Shown here in pieces: positions 1 to 7,107 of a stretch of DNA of 11,936 bases. The stretch is from BJGN01 sp041159865 (lineage in GTDB: Bacteria > Bacteroidota > Bacteroidia > Chitinophagales > Saprospiraceae): NCBI GenBank assembly GCA_041159865.1, contig JBEAXK010000100.1, positions 1-11,936 on the forward strand, in the 5' to 3' direction. The notes below the pieces were generated by a model that worked only from the letters and a program-made list of their open reading frames with translations, was not told the origin of the DNA and did not search any database. Within the stretch, counting starts at the first letter, position 1; every line of letters begins with the position of its first letter. Both the position numbers and the translations under genes were made by a program.

Positions 1-156
1 CGTAAAAAAGGGACCTATTTTAATATGTTTGGGAATCCAACGGCCTGGTCTAAAAAATGGGGCTCGGCACTGTTACATGGAAATAGCTACTTATTGGAAG
101 GAGAAAATTCAAATAACCTAAAACGTATATCAGATGGCGATTTTAAGCACCCGTAG
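1..156 (+). CDS. C-terminal end of an unrecognised protein (partial)
   Basis: Frame 1 is open from the first base to a TAG at 154-156 and gives the last 51 residues of a protein that begins outside the window. The tail is polar and aromatic (near its start FNMFGNPTAWSKKWG, ending in DFKHP) with no membrane segment. I do not recognise the family. It overlaps the start of the sulfatase gene by 23 bp, which suggests translational coupling and that this gene belongs to the same transcript. A secreted carbohydrate-active or sulfatase-like enzyme would fit the neighbourhood, but nothing in these residues proves it. It could also be a chance open frame, although 51 codons without a stop ending exactly at the next gene argue for a real gene. 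Confidence 0.55.
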   Translation, partial: RKKGTYFNMFGNPTAWSKKWGSALLHGNSYLLEGENSNNLKRISDGDFKHP

Positions 157-1681
157 TATAATTCTTTGTCTTGTTTTAGGATTGGTTTCTATGTCTTCCA
201 TCAGATATAACATCCCAAAACCATATAATTTTTTGTTTGCCATTGCCGATGATCAATCGTTCCCTCATGTAGGTATTTATCAATTGTCCACCTTTAAGAC
301 GCCTGTTTTTGATAGTCTCGCCAAAGTAGGGGTCCATTTTACGCGCGCATTTGTTGCAGCCCCTCAGTGCAGTCCTTCCCGGGCAGCTATCTTGACAGGA
401 AAAAATATATGGCAATTAGAAGAAGCGGGTACCCATGGCAGCTATTTCCCATCCAAATATGAGGTTTTTACAGAGATATTAAGAAAAAAAGGATACCAGA
501 CAGGATATACAGGAAAGGCTTGGAATCCGGGTAACTGGAAAGACGCGGGCTGGAAAACAAATCCCGTTGGAGAGGAATACAATAGTCAAAAACGGAAAGT
601 GCGAGTCAATAAAGACATTAGTGATATTGATTATGCGGCCAATCTGGAAGTTTTTTTGAATGAAAAGCCTGAAAATACACCTTTTTTCTTTTGGTTTGGT
701 TCCCACGAACCGCACAGAACTTACACCTATGGATCGGGTTCAAGGTCTTCCAGTGAAAAAATAGATATTCCCGCTTTTTTACCCCGTACCGATACCGTGG
801 AACAGGATTTTCTGGATTATGCTTTTGAAATAAATTATTTCGACCAGCAGTTGGGTAAAATGATTCAACTATTAGCGGAAAGGGGAGAATTAGAACGAAC
901 TTATATTATTGTCACTGCCGATAATGGGATGGCATTTCCAAATGCTAAAGCCTCCATGCACGAATATGGCATTCATGTGCCTTTGCTCATTGCTGGCCCC
1001 GATATAGATCGCCCAGGCCGCGCCAATGCTTCTTTAGTGAGCTTAATTGATCTTCCAAACACGATTTTGACTTTAGCCAATGCAAAAAATCTCGCAGAGG
1101 CCGTTGGTAAAAATCTGATTTCTATCTTAAAATCAAGTAAAAGTTCTTTCGATGCTCCCGTATTTTCAGGAAGAGAAAGACATACCCATGCCCGCCCAGA
1201 CAACGTGGGTTATCCGTCCAGAGCTATCCGAACAACGCAATTCCTGTATGTAAAAAACTTTAAACCAGACCGCTGGCCTGCAGGGGATCCTGCCCCTACA
1301 CCCGATCCAAAAGGAATATTGGGTTATGAAGATATTGACGATTCTCCGACAAAGAGGCAAATGATGAAAAGGGCAGATCAGTGGCCTGATCTATTTCAGG
1401 CTGGATTTGGAAAAAAGACGGAAGAAGAGTTATACGATATTAATAAGGATCCAGCTTGTTTAGTCGATTTATCGGCGCATAAAAAGTATGCAGTAATCAA
1501 AAGCAAATTAAGGAAGCAATTGGAAAATACCTTGCTGGATCAGCAAGATCCCAGGATGGTGGGAACGGGCGATATTTTTGAAACCTATCCCCGGTTTGGC
1601 AAAATGAAACCTTTTCCTGGATTTAATACGCAGGGGAAATACAATCCAGAATATCTTCAACAGCAAAAAAACAAAGAATAA
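134..1681 (+). CDS. secreted Cys-type sulfatase, heparan N-sulfatase (SGSH)-like
   Basis: This is a type I sulfatase of the alkaline-phosphatase superfamily; the family hydrolyses sulfate esters or sulfamates with a formylglycine made from an active-site Cys. Visible motifs are the Asp pair D39-D40 (IADDQS) for the metal, the signature C79-S-P-S-R83 with C79 as the formylglycine precursor, K128 (TGYTGK), H191 (GSHEPH), metal ligands D263-N264 (TADNG) and K272. The CSPSR signature and the order of motifs resemble N-sulfoglucosamine sulfohydrolase, so a sulfated glycan such as a heparan-like or algal polymer is a plausible substrate; the exact substrate cannot be read. The hydrophobic N-terminus (residues 7-20) looks like a signal peptide without a clean cleavage site, implying export. 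ATG 134 is the first usable start, because an in-frame stop lies at 119-121. There is no obvious Shine-Dalgarno. At 515 aa the length is normal. No sulfatase-maturing enzyme (FGE or anSME) is in the window. The ABC permease gene follows after 6 bp. Confidence 0.9.
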   Translation: MAILSTRSIILCLVLGLVSMSSIRYNIPKPYNFLFAIADDQSFPHVGIYQLSTFKTPVFDSLAKVGVHFTRAFVAAPQCSPSRAAILTGKNIWQLEEAGTHGSYFPSKYEVFTEILRKKGYQTGYTGKAWNPGNWKDAGWKTNPVGEEYNSQKRKVRVNKDISDIDYAANLEVFLNEKPENTPFFFWFGSHEPHRTYTYGSGSRSSSEKIDIPAFLPRTDTVEQDFLDYAFEINYFDQQLGKMIQLLAERGELERTYIIVTADNGMAFPNAKASMHEYGIHVPLLIAGPDIDRPGRANASLVSLIDLPNTILTLANAKNLAEAVGKNLISILKSSKSSFDAPVFSGRERHTHARPDNVGYPSRAIRTTQFLYVKNFKPDRWPAGDPAPTPDPKGILGYEDIDDSPTKRQMMKRADQWPDLFQAGFGKKTEEELYDINKDPACLVDLSAHKKYAVIKSKLRKQLENTLLDQQDPRMVGTGDIFETYPRFGKMKPFPGFNTQGKYNPEYLQQQKNKE

Positions 1682-1687
1682 CCATAT

Positions 1688-3004
1688 ATGAATAAGCTTC
1701 TGTTAATCATTCAGCGCGAATATATTTCTCGTGTCACCAGTAAAAGTTTTATCCTCACTACTTTACTAACGCCCCTGGCGATTGTTCTTTTTACAGCCGT
1801 TGTGACCCTCATTTTTTCTTATGAAACCGATGAGATTCAAAATATTGCCGTGGTTGATGAGGCAAAAATACTGGACGGAAGTATCAGGGATGAAGAAAAT
1901 TTATTTTTCCATTTTGAGAAGCAACCTTTAAAAGAGGTTCTCGCTGGAATGGAAAAAAGTTCCTATTCGGGTGTGTTATACGTGCCAGAAATTAGGGAGG
2001 TGATGGATAAAAAATATACCGTTTACTATTATGCCTCCAAACAACCGGGATTATCTATCCAGTTTAAAATCAAGGAAAGGGTTGAAGATGCGCTGCGGGA
2101 TTTTAAAATAATAAAATTGAATCTGGATAAAGTGCAAATTTCGGCGCTCGATACCAAGGTTATTTTAGAACCTGAACCTCTTTCTAAAGACGATGCCGAT
2201 TCTTCCCGTTTAACCAGCGCCATTGCCGCCATTATCGGTATGTCAATGGGATTTATTATGTATATGACCGTATTTATTTATGGTATGATGGTGATGAGAT
2301 CAGTCATGGAAGAAAAAATGAACAGAATTGTCGAGGTGATGATATCTTCGGTAAAGCCTTTTCAGCTGATGCTTGGGAAAATAATCGGTGTTGGTGGAGT
2401 TGGTCTGACCCAGGTTTTGGTCTGGGTTATATTGGTTCCTGTATTATTATTTATTACCCGTCTGATTATGGGTATTGATCTAACGACCAATATGTCTATG
2501 GCCCAGGGTGCTGCCCCAGAATTTAATCCCGATGACATGCAGGCAATGGTAGCATTGGCCATGAAAGAATTCAATCAGATTAATTGGTGGCTTATTGTAC
2601 CCTTGTTTATGTTGTTCTTTTTAGGCGGATATTTTCTATACTCATCGCTTTTTGCAGCTGTGGGTTCAGCTATCGGGGACGACATGGGAGAAAGCAGTTC
2701 TTTAACGCTGCCCATTACGATTCCTGTTATATTGGCCCTTTATATTATGATGCAAAGTGTGGAGTCACCCGATTCCAGCCTGGCGCGCTGGTCCTCCATG
2801 TTTCCATTATTTTCCCCCATTGTCATGCCGGCAAGACTGGCTTTCAATCCGCCGTGGTGGGAAGTAGCGCTCTCCCTGACCTTATTAATAGGAACTGCCA
2901 TGTTTTTTGTCTGGATTTCAGGACGTATTTATCGGGTTGGAATCTTACTTTATGGCAAGAAAGCGGGCATAAAAGAACTGGTTAAGTGGGTATTTATGCG
3001 TTAA
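1688..3004 (+). CDS. ABC-2 type transporter permease (NatB-like)
   Basis: A 438-aa integral membrane protein of the ABC-2 permease family (NatB/YhaP-like). It starts with a short cytoplasmic tail (MNKLLLIIQREY) and a first membrane helix at about 22-44. A large soluble extracytoplasmic domain follows at about 46-170, then a cluster of helices at about 176-203, 231-262, 301-325, 338-356, 367-386 and 393-412. The cytoplasmic loop after helix 2 carries the typical EEKMNRIVEVMISSVKPFQ stretch (208-226), which in the family contacts the ATPase. Such permeases export ions, peptides or small molecules, or move envelope components, together with an ATP-binding subunit usually encoded immediately upstream. 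Here the upstream gene is a sulfatase and no ATPase is seen in the window. The ATG lies 6 bp after the sulfatase stop, so the two are probably co-transcribed. Its 3' end overlaps that of the convergent histidine kinase gene by 11 bp. The transported substrate is unknown. Confidence 0.87.
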   Translation: MNKLLLIIQREYISRVTSKSFILTTLLTPLAIVLFTAVVTLIFSYETDEIQNIAVVDEAKILDGSIRDEENLFFHFEKQPLKEVLAGMEKSSYSGVLYVPEIREVMDKKYTVYYYASKQPGLSIQFKIKERVEDALRDFKIIKLNLDKVQISALDTKVILEPEPLSKDDADSSRLTSAIAAIIGMSMGFIMYMTVFIYGMMVMRSVMEEKMNRIVEVMISSVKPFQLMLGKIIGVGGVGLTQVLVWVILVPVLLFITRLIMGIDLTTNMSMAQGAAPEFNPDDMQAMVALAMKEFNQINWWLIVPLFMLFFLGGYFLYSSLFAAVGSAIGDDMGESSSLTLPITIPVILALYIMMQSVESPDSSLARWSSMFPLFSPIVMPARLAFNPPWWEVALSLTLLIGTAMFFVWISGRIYRVGILLYGKKAGIKELVKWVFMR

Positions 3005-4175
3005 TATTTTTTTCAACATAAAGGGGAAGAATGATAGAGAAGGTAGATCCTTTATTTTCTTCCCCATATTTTACAAATATTTTCCCTTCGTGATAATCTT
3101 CAATAATACGCTTGGCAAGGGAAAGCCCCAAACCCCATCCTCTATTCTTGGTGGTAAATCCGGGTTGAAAAACTGTTTTATGTTTTGATGGTGGAATCCC
3201 TTTTCCATTATCAGAAATATCAATATGTACCTGGTTGGTATCTAAGCTTATGTGAGCAGAAATGATTCCTTTACCATCCATGGCATCTAAGGCATTTCGC
3301 AATAAATTTTCTATGACCCAATCGAAGAGATGGGCATTTAAACCCACATAAATAGGTTTGAATTCGTTAACAGACGGAAACTCAAAAGACACTTTTCTAG
3401 GAGCCCTTCGCTGCATATAATGTCGGCAGGCATCGAGTTGTTCGTAAATATTTACAGGCAATAATTGAGGGGCGGAACCTATTTTCGAGAAACGGTCTGC
3501 GACCAACTCCAGTCTGTTTACATCTTTTTCCAGTTCTGTAATAATATCTGCAACCTCTGCGTCATTAAAATCTTTTGTTTTCAGTAAATCAATCCAGGCA
3601 ACAAGACCTGAAATGGGCGTTCCCAATTGATGGGCTGTTTCTTTGGCCATTCCCACCCAAACCCTGTTTTGTTCTTCTCTGCGCGCAGAACTAAAGCCAA
3701 TATAACCGAAAAAGATAAAAGCCGCGATAAGTCCCAACTGCATTAAGGGAAAAAACCTAAGTTGCCGTAGCGTAACCGATTCTTTATAATAAAGCTTGTT
3801 GCCGTAACTTTCTATGGGTTTAATACCTTGCCTTTTTAGCCGTGCCAATTCCTTTTCAATATTTTTAGGATTGGAGGTATTGAAATTTCTGGAATCGAGA
3901 ATGACACCAGAGGGATCTACCAATATGACCGGAATCGTCTTATTATTTTTAATAATATCAAAAGGAATCGTTAGGTCCTGACAAGAGCTACATTCCTCAT
4001 TCACCGGATTATTGAGTTCAGCATAAGCTTTTGCCCACAAATCGGCCTTTTGTTTTTCCTCCTCCGCCAGTCGTTGACTTAGATACTGAGCGTAAAATTG
4101 GGAAATAAGGATGAGAACCACCCCGACGGCAGCCAGATATTTTTTCCAGTGAGATTTTCGCTTGTAAATATCCAT
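2994..4175 (-). CDS. membrane sensor histidine kinase
   Basis: A 393-aa two-component sensor kinase with two membrane segments (about 13-29 and 142-162) flanking an extracytoplasmic sensor region of about 110 residues. The sensor region contains C62-x-x-C65 and a PAS-like stretch (IPVILVDPSGVILDSRN, about 81-97). No clear HAMP domain is seen; the second helix is followed almost directly by the dimerisation domain, with phospho-accepting H182 in ETAHQLGTPISG. The HATPase_c domain shows the N box (N290, N294; ENLLRNALDAM), G1 box (D322, G324, G326; SDNGKGIP), F box (FQPGFTTK, 336-343) and G2 box (GWGLGLSLAK, 346-355), so kinase activity is expected. It is the second gene after the DUF3089 lipoprotein gene (7 bp gap) and probably shares its promoter. 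No response regulator is adjacent. The stop codon lies inside the 3' end of the convergent permease gene. Confidence 0.92.
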   Translation of the reverse strand: MDIYKRKSHWKKYLAAVGVVLILISQFYAQYLSQRLAEEEKQKADLWAKAYAELNNPVNEECSSCQDLTIPFDIIKNNKTIPVILVDPSGVILDSRNFNTSNPKNIEKELARLKRQGIKPIESYGNKLYYKESVTLRQLRFFPLMQLGLIAAFIFFGYIGFSSARREEQNRVWVGMAKETAHQLGTPISGLVAWIDLLKTKDFNDAEVADIITELEKDVNRLELVADRFSKIGSAPQLLPVNIYEQLDACRHYMQRRAPRKVSFEFPSVNEFKPIYVGLNAHLFDWVIENLLRNALDAMDGKGIISAHISLDTNQVHIDISDNGKGIPPSKHKTVFQPGFTTKNRGWGLGLSLAKRIIEDYHEGKIFVKYGEENKGSTFSIILPLYVEKNINA

Positions 4176-4182
4176 TAAATGA

Positions 4183-5205
4183 TTAAGGGTTTCGGGGAGT
4201 ATGATTTAACTGGTAGGAGGCCACCCTGGAGAGGGCATTTTCCCGCACATTGCTGTAGAAAAGATTGAAATCGGCGATATGGTAATTATTAGACCTATAA
4301 AGAAAACTTCCCGGAAATTTAGGATGACTAACCTCCAGATAAGCGCCTTTAATTTTTGCATCACAAATGGATGGCAATACTTTATCAAAATTGAGCAGTA
4401 CAGCTCCTTTATTTAGCTCTTTGGGTGCCGTTGTCACTGAACGGTTCCATGTCAAAGGATTGACTACCACAATCTCTTCTTCACCCGGTTTTGCCACAGG
4501 TGAATGATTTTCTTTCCAGGTACGCCATGTTACAAAACAACCAGTCTGGGTCGCATTTTCGCAAGGCACTATTTGCTGAAAAGCACTTTTTTTAATAGGC
4601 ATACCTATTAAATAAGCGGCAACCAGTTTTTCAGCTAAGGGTTTGCCATCAAAAAATTCTTTCATTAAACGCTCCGCATGATTCGTCCCTTGACTATGAG
4701 AAGCAATAATGATAGGCTTATCTTTATGGTAATGCGCCAGATAGTACTTAAAAGCTTCGCGTACATCCTGGTAAGCTAATTCAAAGGCAGCTTTCGCTTT
4801 TTCTTTTTCACTGGTAAAGTAAGCGCTTAAATGCGCTTGTCTGTAAAAAGGAGCATACACATTTCCCGCTTTATTGAAGATAGAAGCTTGAAACTGAAGG
4901 GTTGAGGTCTCCGTTTTTTCCCGAAGTTTTTCATCGGCCAGATTACCATTCCAATAAGTAATCTTTTTCTTTTCGGTATAGGTAGTTGGGTGAAGGAAAA
5001 ATATATCTACATCGGGCACGGAACTTTCCGACGCCATACCTTTGGGTATTTTGTCGGTAAAATCGACTTTGCCGGGTAAAGCACCCCAGGACGATTCCAG
5101 ACTATAATCGGGTGAACCTCCTGTCGGTGTGTCTATTAAAGGACGGGAAGAACTACAGGAAGTCCATAATCCTGTAAAAATTAAAAAAGAAAGCCACTTA
5201 TTCAT
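4183..5205 (-). CDS. DUF3089 family alpha/beta-hydrolase lipoprotein
   Basis: A DUF3089-type alpha/beta-hydrolase-fold protein of unknown substrate. I chose the ATG at 5203-5205 (340 aa), which places a signal peptide directly at the N-terminus and a relaxed lipobox (L-W-T-S-C) with lipidated C17, so it is probably an envelope-anchored lipoprotein. The frame extends upstream to another ATG at 5214 and a TTG at 5232, both less convincing. Numbered from ATG 5205, features are the FFLHPTTY strand (about 69-76), APFYRQAH (118-125), the nucleophile-elbow variant S-H-S-Q-G with S171 as probable catalytic serine, a C215/C223 pair that may form a disulfide, and a C-terminal NNYHIADFNLFY segment containing H309, the likely catalytic histidine. 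It is the first gene of a two-gene unit with the histidine kinase and diverges from the 5401 operon. Esterase or lipase-like activity is inferred from the fold only. Confidence 0.82.
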   Translation of the reverse strand: MNKWLSFLIFTGLWTSCSSSRPLIDTPTGGSPDYSLESSWGALPGKVDFTDKIPKGMASESSVPDVDIFFLHPTTYTEKKKITYWNGNLADEKLREKTETSTLQFQASIFNKAGNVYAPFYRQAHLSAYFTSEKEKAKAAFELAYQDVREAFKYYLAHYHKDKPIIIASHSQGTNHAERLMKEFFDGKPLAEKLVAAYLIGMPIKKSAFQQIVPCENATQTGCFVTWRTWKENHSPVAKPGEEEIVVVNPLTWNRSVTTAPKELNKGAVLLNFDKVLPSICDAKIKGAYLEVSHPKFPGSFLYRSNNYHIADFNLFYSNVRENALSRVASYQLNHTPRNP

Positions 5206-5336
5206 GATACCCATTTTAAAGATAACCTTCAACCCTCTTGTTTTATTGGAACAAAGGGGTAGAAAATTAATATTTGTTCATCATAACGTTCAAAGCAGCC
5301 ACAATGTTACACAAAATTTAATAGTTAAGAAGCTAT

Positions 5337-5344
5337 TATTTTTG
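5337..5344 (+). promoter_or_regulatory. candidate Bacteroidota -7 promoter element
   Basis: TATTTTTG matches the Bacteroidota -7 consensus TAnnTTTG exactly and sits 56 bp upstream of the ATG at 5401, which would give a leader of about 50 nt for the four-gene operon. No convincing -33 TTTG lies at the expected distance, and short AT-rich matches arise easily by chance. No exact match facing the minus-strand DUF3089 gene was found in the same 195-bp divergent region. Confidence 0.3.
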
Positions 5345-5400
5345 GCAACAAACCCTTACTTTAGATTTTTTCATTTTTACGTTCACACAAATTTCCTGAA

Positions 5401-6288
5401 ATGATTCCTAAATTTTTTTGGACCTGTTGTATATCCTTTTTTAGTTTGCCGATCTTCTGTCAACAGGCATCAGAAGAACAGGCGGTCAGGCAAGCCATTT
5501 ATGAGTTATTTGAAGGAATGTATCAGGCAGATAGTGCCCGCGCGCATCGTGTTTTTCATCCGGAAATGCGATTAATGACAGTAGCTGCCGATAAATCGGG
5601 CGTTCCGATGGTTCAGGCTACGGATATTCAGAAATTTTTAAACAGTTTAGGTACGCCCCGGAAAGAAGGCCCTCTCGATGAGCGTATCTGGTCTTATAAA
5701 ATACAAGTTGACGGTCGCCTTGCCTCAGCCTGGACCCCTTATTCGTTTTATGTCGGTAGCCAGTTTAGCCACTGTGGTACCAATACTTTTCAATTGGTGA
5801 AAATGCAGGATGGCTGGAAAATTTTGCAAATAACAGACACCCGCCAAAAAGACCATTGCCGCACAGGAATGCCCGTCAAGCCTGAAGCTTTGCCAAAATA
5901 TTTAGATGAAATGATTTCAAAATGGCATAGAGCCGCAGCGACCGCCGATGAAGATACCTTCTTTGGTATGATGACGCCCGATGCCATATATATAGGCACT
6001 GATACCACGGAACGATGGCTCCGGGATACCTTTAAATCCTGGTCGGCCTTTGCCTTTGATCGTTCCGTAGCCTGGGATTTTACGGCAAGTCAACGAAACG
6101 TGAACCTCTCAAAAGATGGAAATACCGCCTGGTGGGACGAACTTTTAGTTACCTGGATGGGTCCATGTCGGGCAACTGGCATACTGACAGACACGCCAGA
6201 TGGATGGAAAATCAGCCATTATCAACTTTCTGTAACCGTCCCCAACGATTTAATCAAACCCTTCATTGAGTTAACCAAACCAAAATAA
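5401..6288 (+). CDS. exported protein with two NTF2-like (SnoaL-type) domains
   Basis: A 295-aa protein with an N-terminal signal sequence (residues 1-20, ending SLPIFC before QQ; the C20 context L-P-I-F-C is a poor lipobox, so ordinary cleavage is more likely). Domain 1 (about 24-152) resembles the putative lumazine-binding/NTF2-like family: AIYELFEGMYQAD, FHPEMRL, then VDGRLASAWTPYSFYVG, SHCGTNTFQLVK, DGWKILQITDTR. Domain 2 (about 165-285) is SnoaL_3-like: WHRAAATADEDTFF, DAIYIGTDTTERW, AWWDELL and TPDGWKISHYQLS. NTF2-like folds bind small ligands or act as isomerases, cyclases or hydrolases; no function can be assigned here. It is the first gene of an operon with a 3-keto-disaccharide hydrolase, an oxidoreductase and a peptidase (33 bp to the next start). 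The tandem fusion is probably an intramolecular version of the usual NTF2 dimer. Confidence 0.82.
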   Translation: MIPKFFWTCCISFFSLPIFCQQASEEQAVRQAIYELFEGMYQADSARAHRVFHPEMRLMTVAADKSGVPMVQATDIQKFLNSLGTPRKEGPLDERIWSYKIQVDGRLASAWTPYSFYVGSQFSHCGTNTFQLVKMQDGWKILQITDTRQKDHCRTGMPVKPEALPKYLDEMISKWHRAAATADEDTFFGMMTPDAIYIGTDTTERWLRDTFKSWSAFAFDRSVAWDFTASQRNVNLSKDGNTAWWDELLVTWMGPCRATGILTDTPDGWKISHYQLSVTVPNDLIKPFIELTKPK

Positions 6289-6321
6289 CGGACATTTTTG
6301 AATCTTAAAACCTTACTATTT

Positions 6322-7080
6322 ATGAATTATCTTTTAACAGGAAAAACCATTGTATCAACCATCGTTTTTCTATCTTTTTTTGCCTTAAATACTTCAGTAG
6401 CGCAAATGAATACTGGAAATGACCCTATGTTAAATAAATTGTCGAAAGCTGAAATTAAAAAAGGCTGGAAATTATTATTTGACGGTTCTACCCTGACGGG
6501 CTGGAAAACATATAACCGCACCGATATGGCAACCAGCTGGAGCGTGAAAGATGGAGCCATTTATTTAGACGCAAAAAAAGGAAGAAGTGAAATAGCTAAA
6601 GGTGATTTAGTTACCCTGGAAGATTATGATGATTTCGAACTTTCCCTGGAGTGGAAAATTTCAGATTGTGGTAATAGCGGCATTATGTATCGCATTGTAG
6701 AAGATCCTAAATACAAACAACCTTATTTGACAGGACCTGAAATGCAGGTGCTTGATAATAAATGCCATCCCGATGCTAAAATTATTACCCACAGATCAGG
6801 CGATTTCTATGATGTGATGGCCAGTAAAACAGAAAATGTAAAGCCTGCCGGCGAGTGGAATACCGTGCGCATTGTCATGAAAGATTTCAAACTTGAACAA
6901 TGGCAAAATGGCGTCAGACAAATTAAACTGACCCTGGGTTCAGAGGAAATTAATGCCATAGTAGCTAAAAGTAAGTGGAAAAATCAACCAGCATGGGGTA
7001 AAGCGGAAATAGGCAAAATTGGTCTTCAGGATCATGGCGATCCTGTTTGGTTCCGCAACATTAAAATTCGCAGTTTGTAA
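6322..7080 (+). CDS. exported 3-keto-disaccharide hydrolase family protein (former DUF1080)
   Basis: A jelly-roll (concanavalin-like) domain protein of the 3-keto-disaccharide hydrolase family (Pfam 3keto-disac_hyd, formerly DUF1080), whose members are linked to cleavage of glycosides oxidised at C3. I start it at ATG 6322 (252 aa); the frame can be extended to a TTG at 6298, but the signal peptide begins naturally at the ATG, with a likely cleavage near residue 27-28 (TSVAQ). Family hallmarks, numbered from this ATG, are GWKLLFDGSTLTGWK (48-62), SWSVKDGAIYL (72-82), the core FELSLEWKISDCGNSGIMYR (105-124), TGPEMQVLDN (137-146), WNTVRIV (179-185) and a C-terminal GKIGLQDHGDPVWFRNIKI stretch. 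The length is typical. It is predicted to act in the periplasm or outside the cell. The next gene encodes a Gfo/Idh/MocA dehydrogenase, the classic partner that could form or reduce 3-keto sugars. Confidence 0.9.
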   Translation: MNYLLTGKTIVSTIVFLSFFALNTSVAQMNTGNDPMLNKLSKAEIKKGWKLLFDGSTLTGWKTYNRTDMATSWSVKDGAIYLDAKKGRSEIAKGDLVTLEDYDDFELSLEWKISDCGNSGIMYRIVEDPKYKQPYLTGPEMQVLDNKCHPDAKIITHRSGDFYDVMASKTENVKPAGEWNTVRIVMKDFKLEQWQNGVRQIKLTLGSEEINAIVAKSKWKNQPAWGKAEIGKIGLQDHGDPVWFRNIKIRSL

Positions 7081-7107
7081 TTTAATAGTTAGTTAAAATA
7101 TTGACGT

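Noticed and set aside
2584..2985. 133-codon frame inside the permease gene on the same strand
   Set aside because: It is a shifted frame of a well-supported ABC-2 permease; the permease frame holds the family motifs through to its end.
5206..5232. Longer N-terminus for the DUF3089 protein from TTG 5232 or ATG 5214
   Set aside because: The extra residues would place charged and polar sequence before a clean lipoprotein signal peptide that starts at ATG 5205.
5285..5386. Single LytTR-like half sites (AACGTTCAA at 5285 and TACGTTCAC at 5378) in the divergent region before the 5401 operon
   Set aside because: They are 93 bp apart and no partner lies at the 21-bp spacing, so they lack the tandem geometry that makes the 10500 and 10632 pairs convincing.
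5129..5404. 91-codon plus-strand open frame across the divergent region
   Set aside because: It covers the antisense start of the DUF3089 gene and the intergenic region, and has a composition unlike a protein.
6298..6321. TTG start at 6298 for the 3-keto-disaccharide hydrolase
   Set aside because: ATG 6322 gives a normal signal peptide; the TTG would lie only 9 bp after the preceding stop and add residues without family support.
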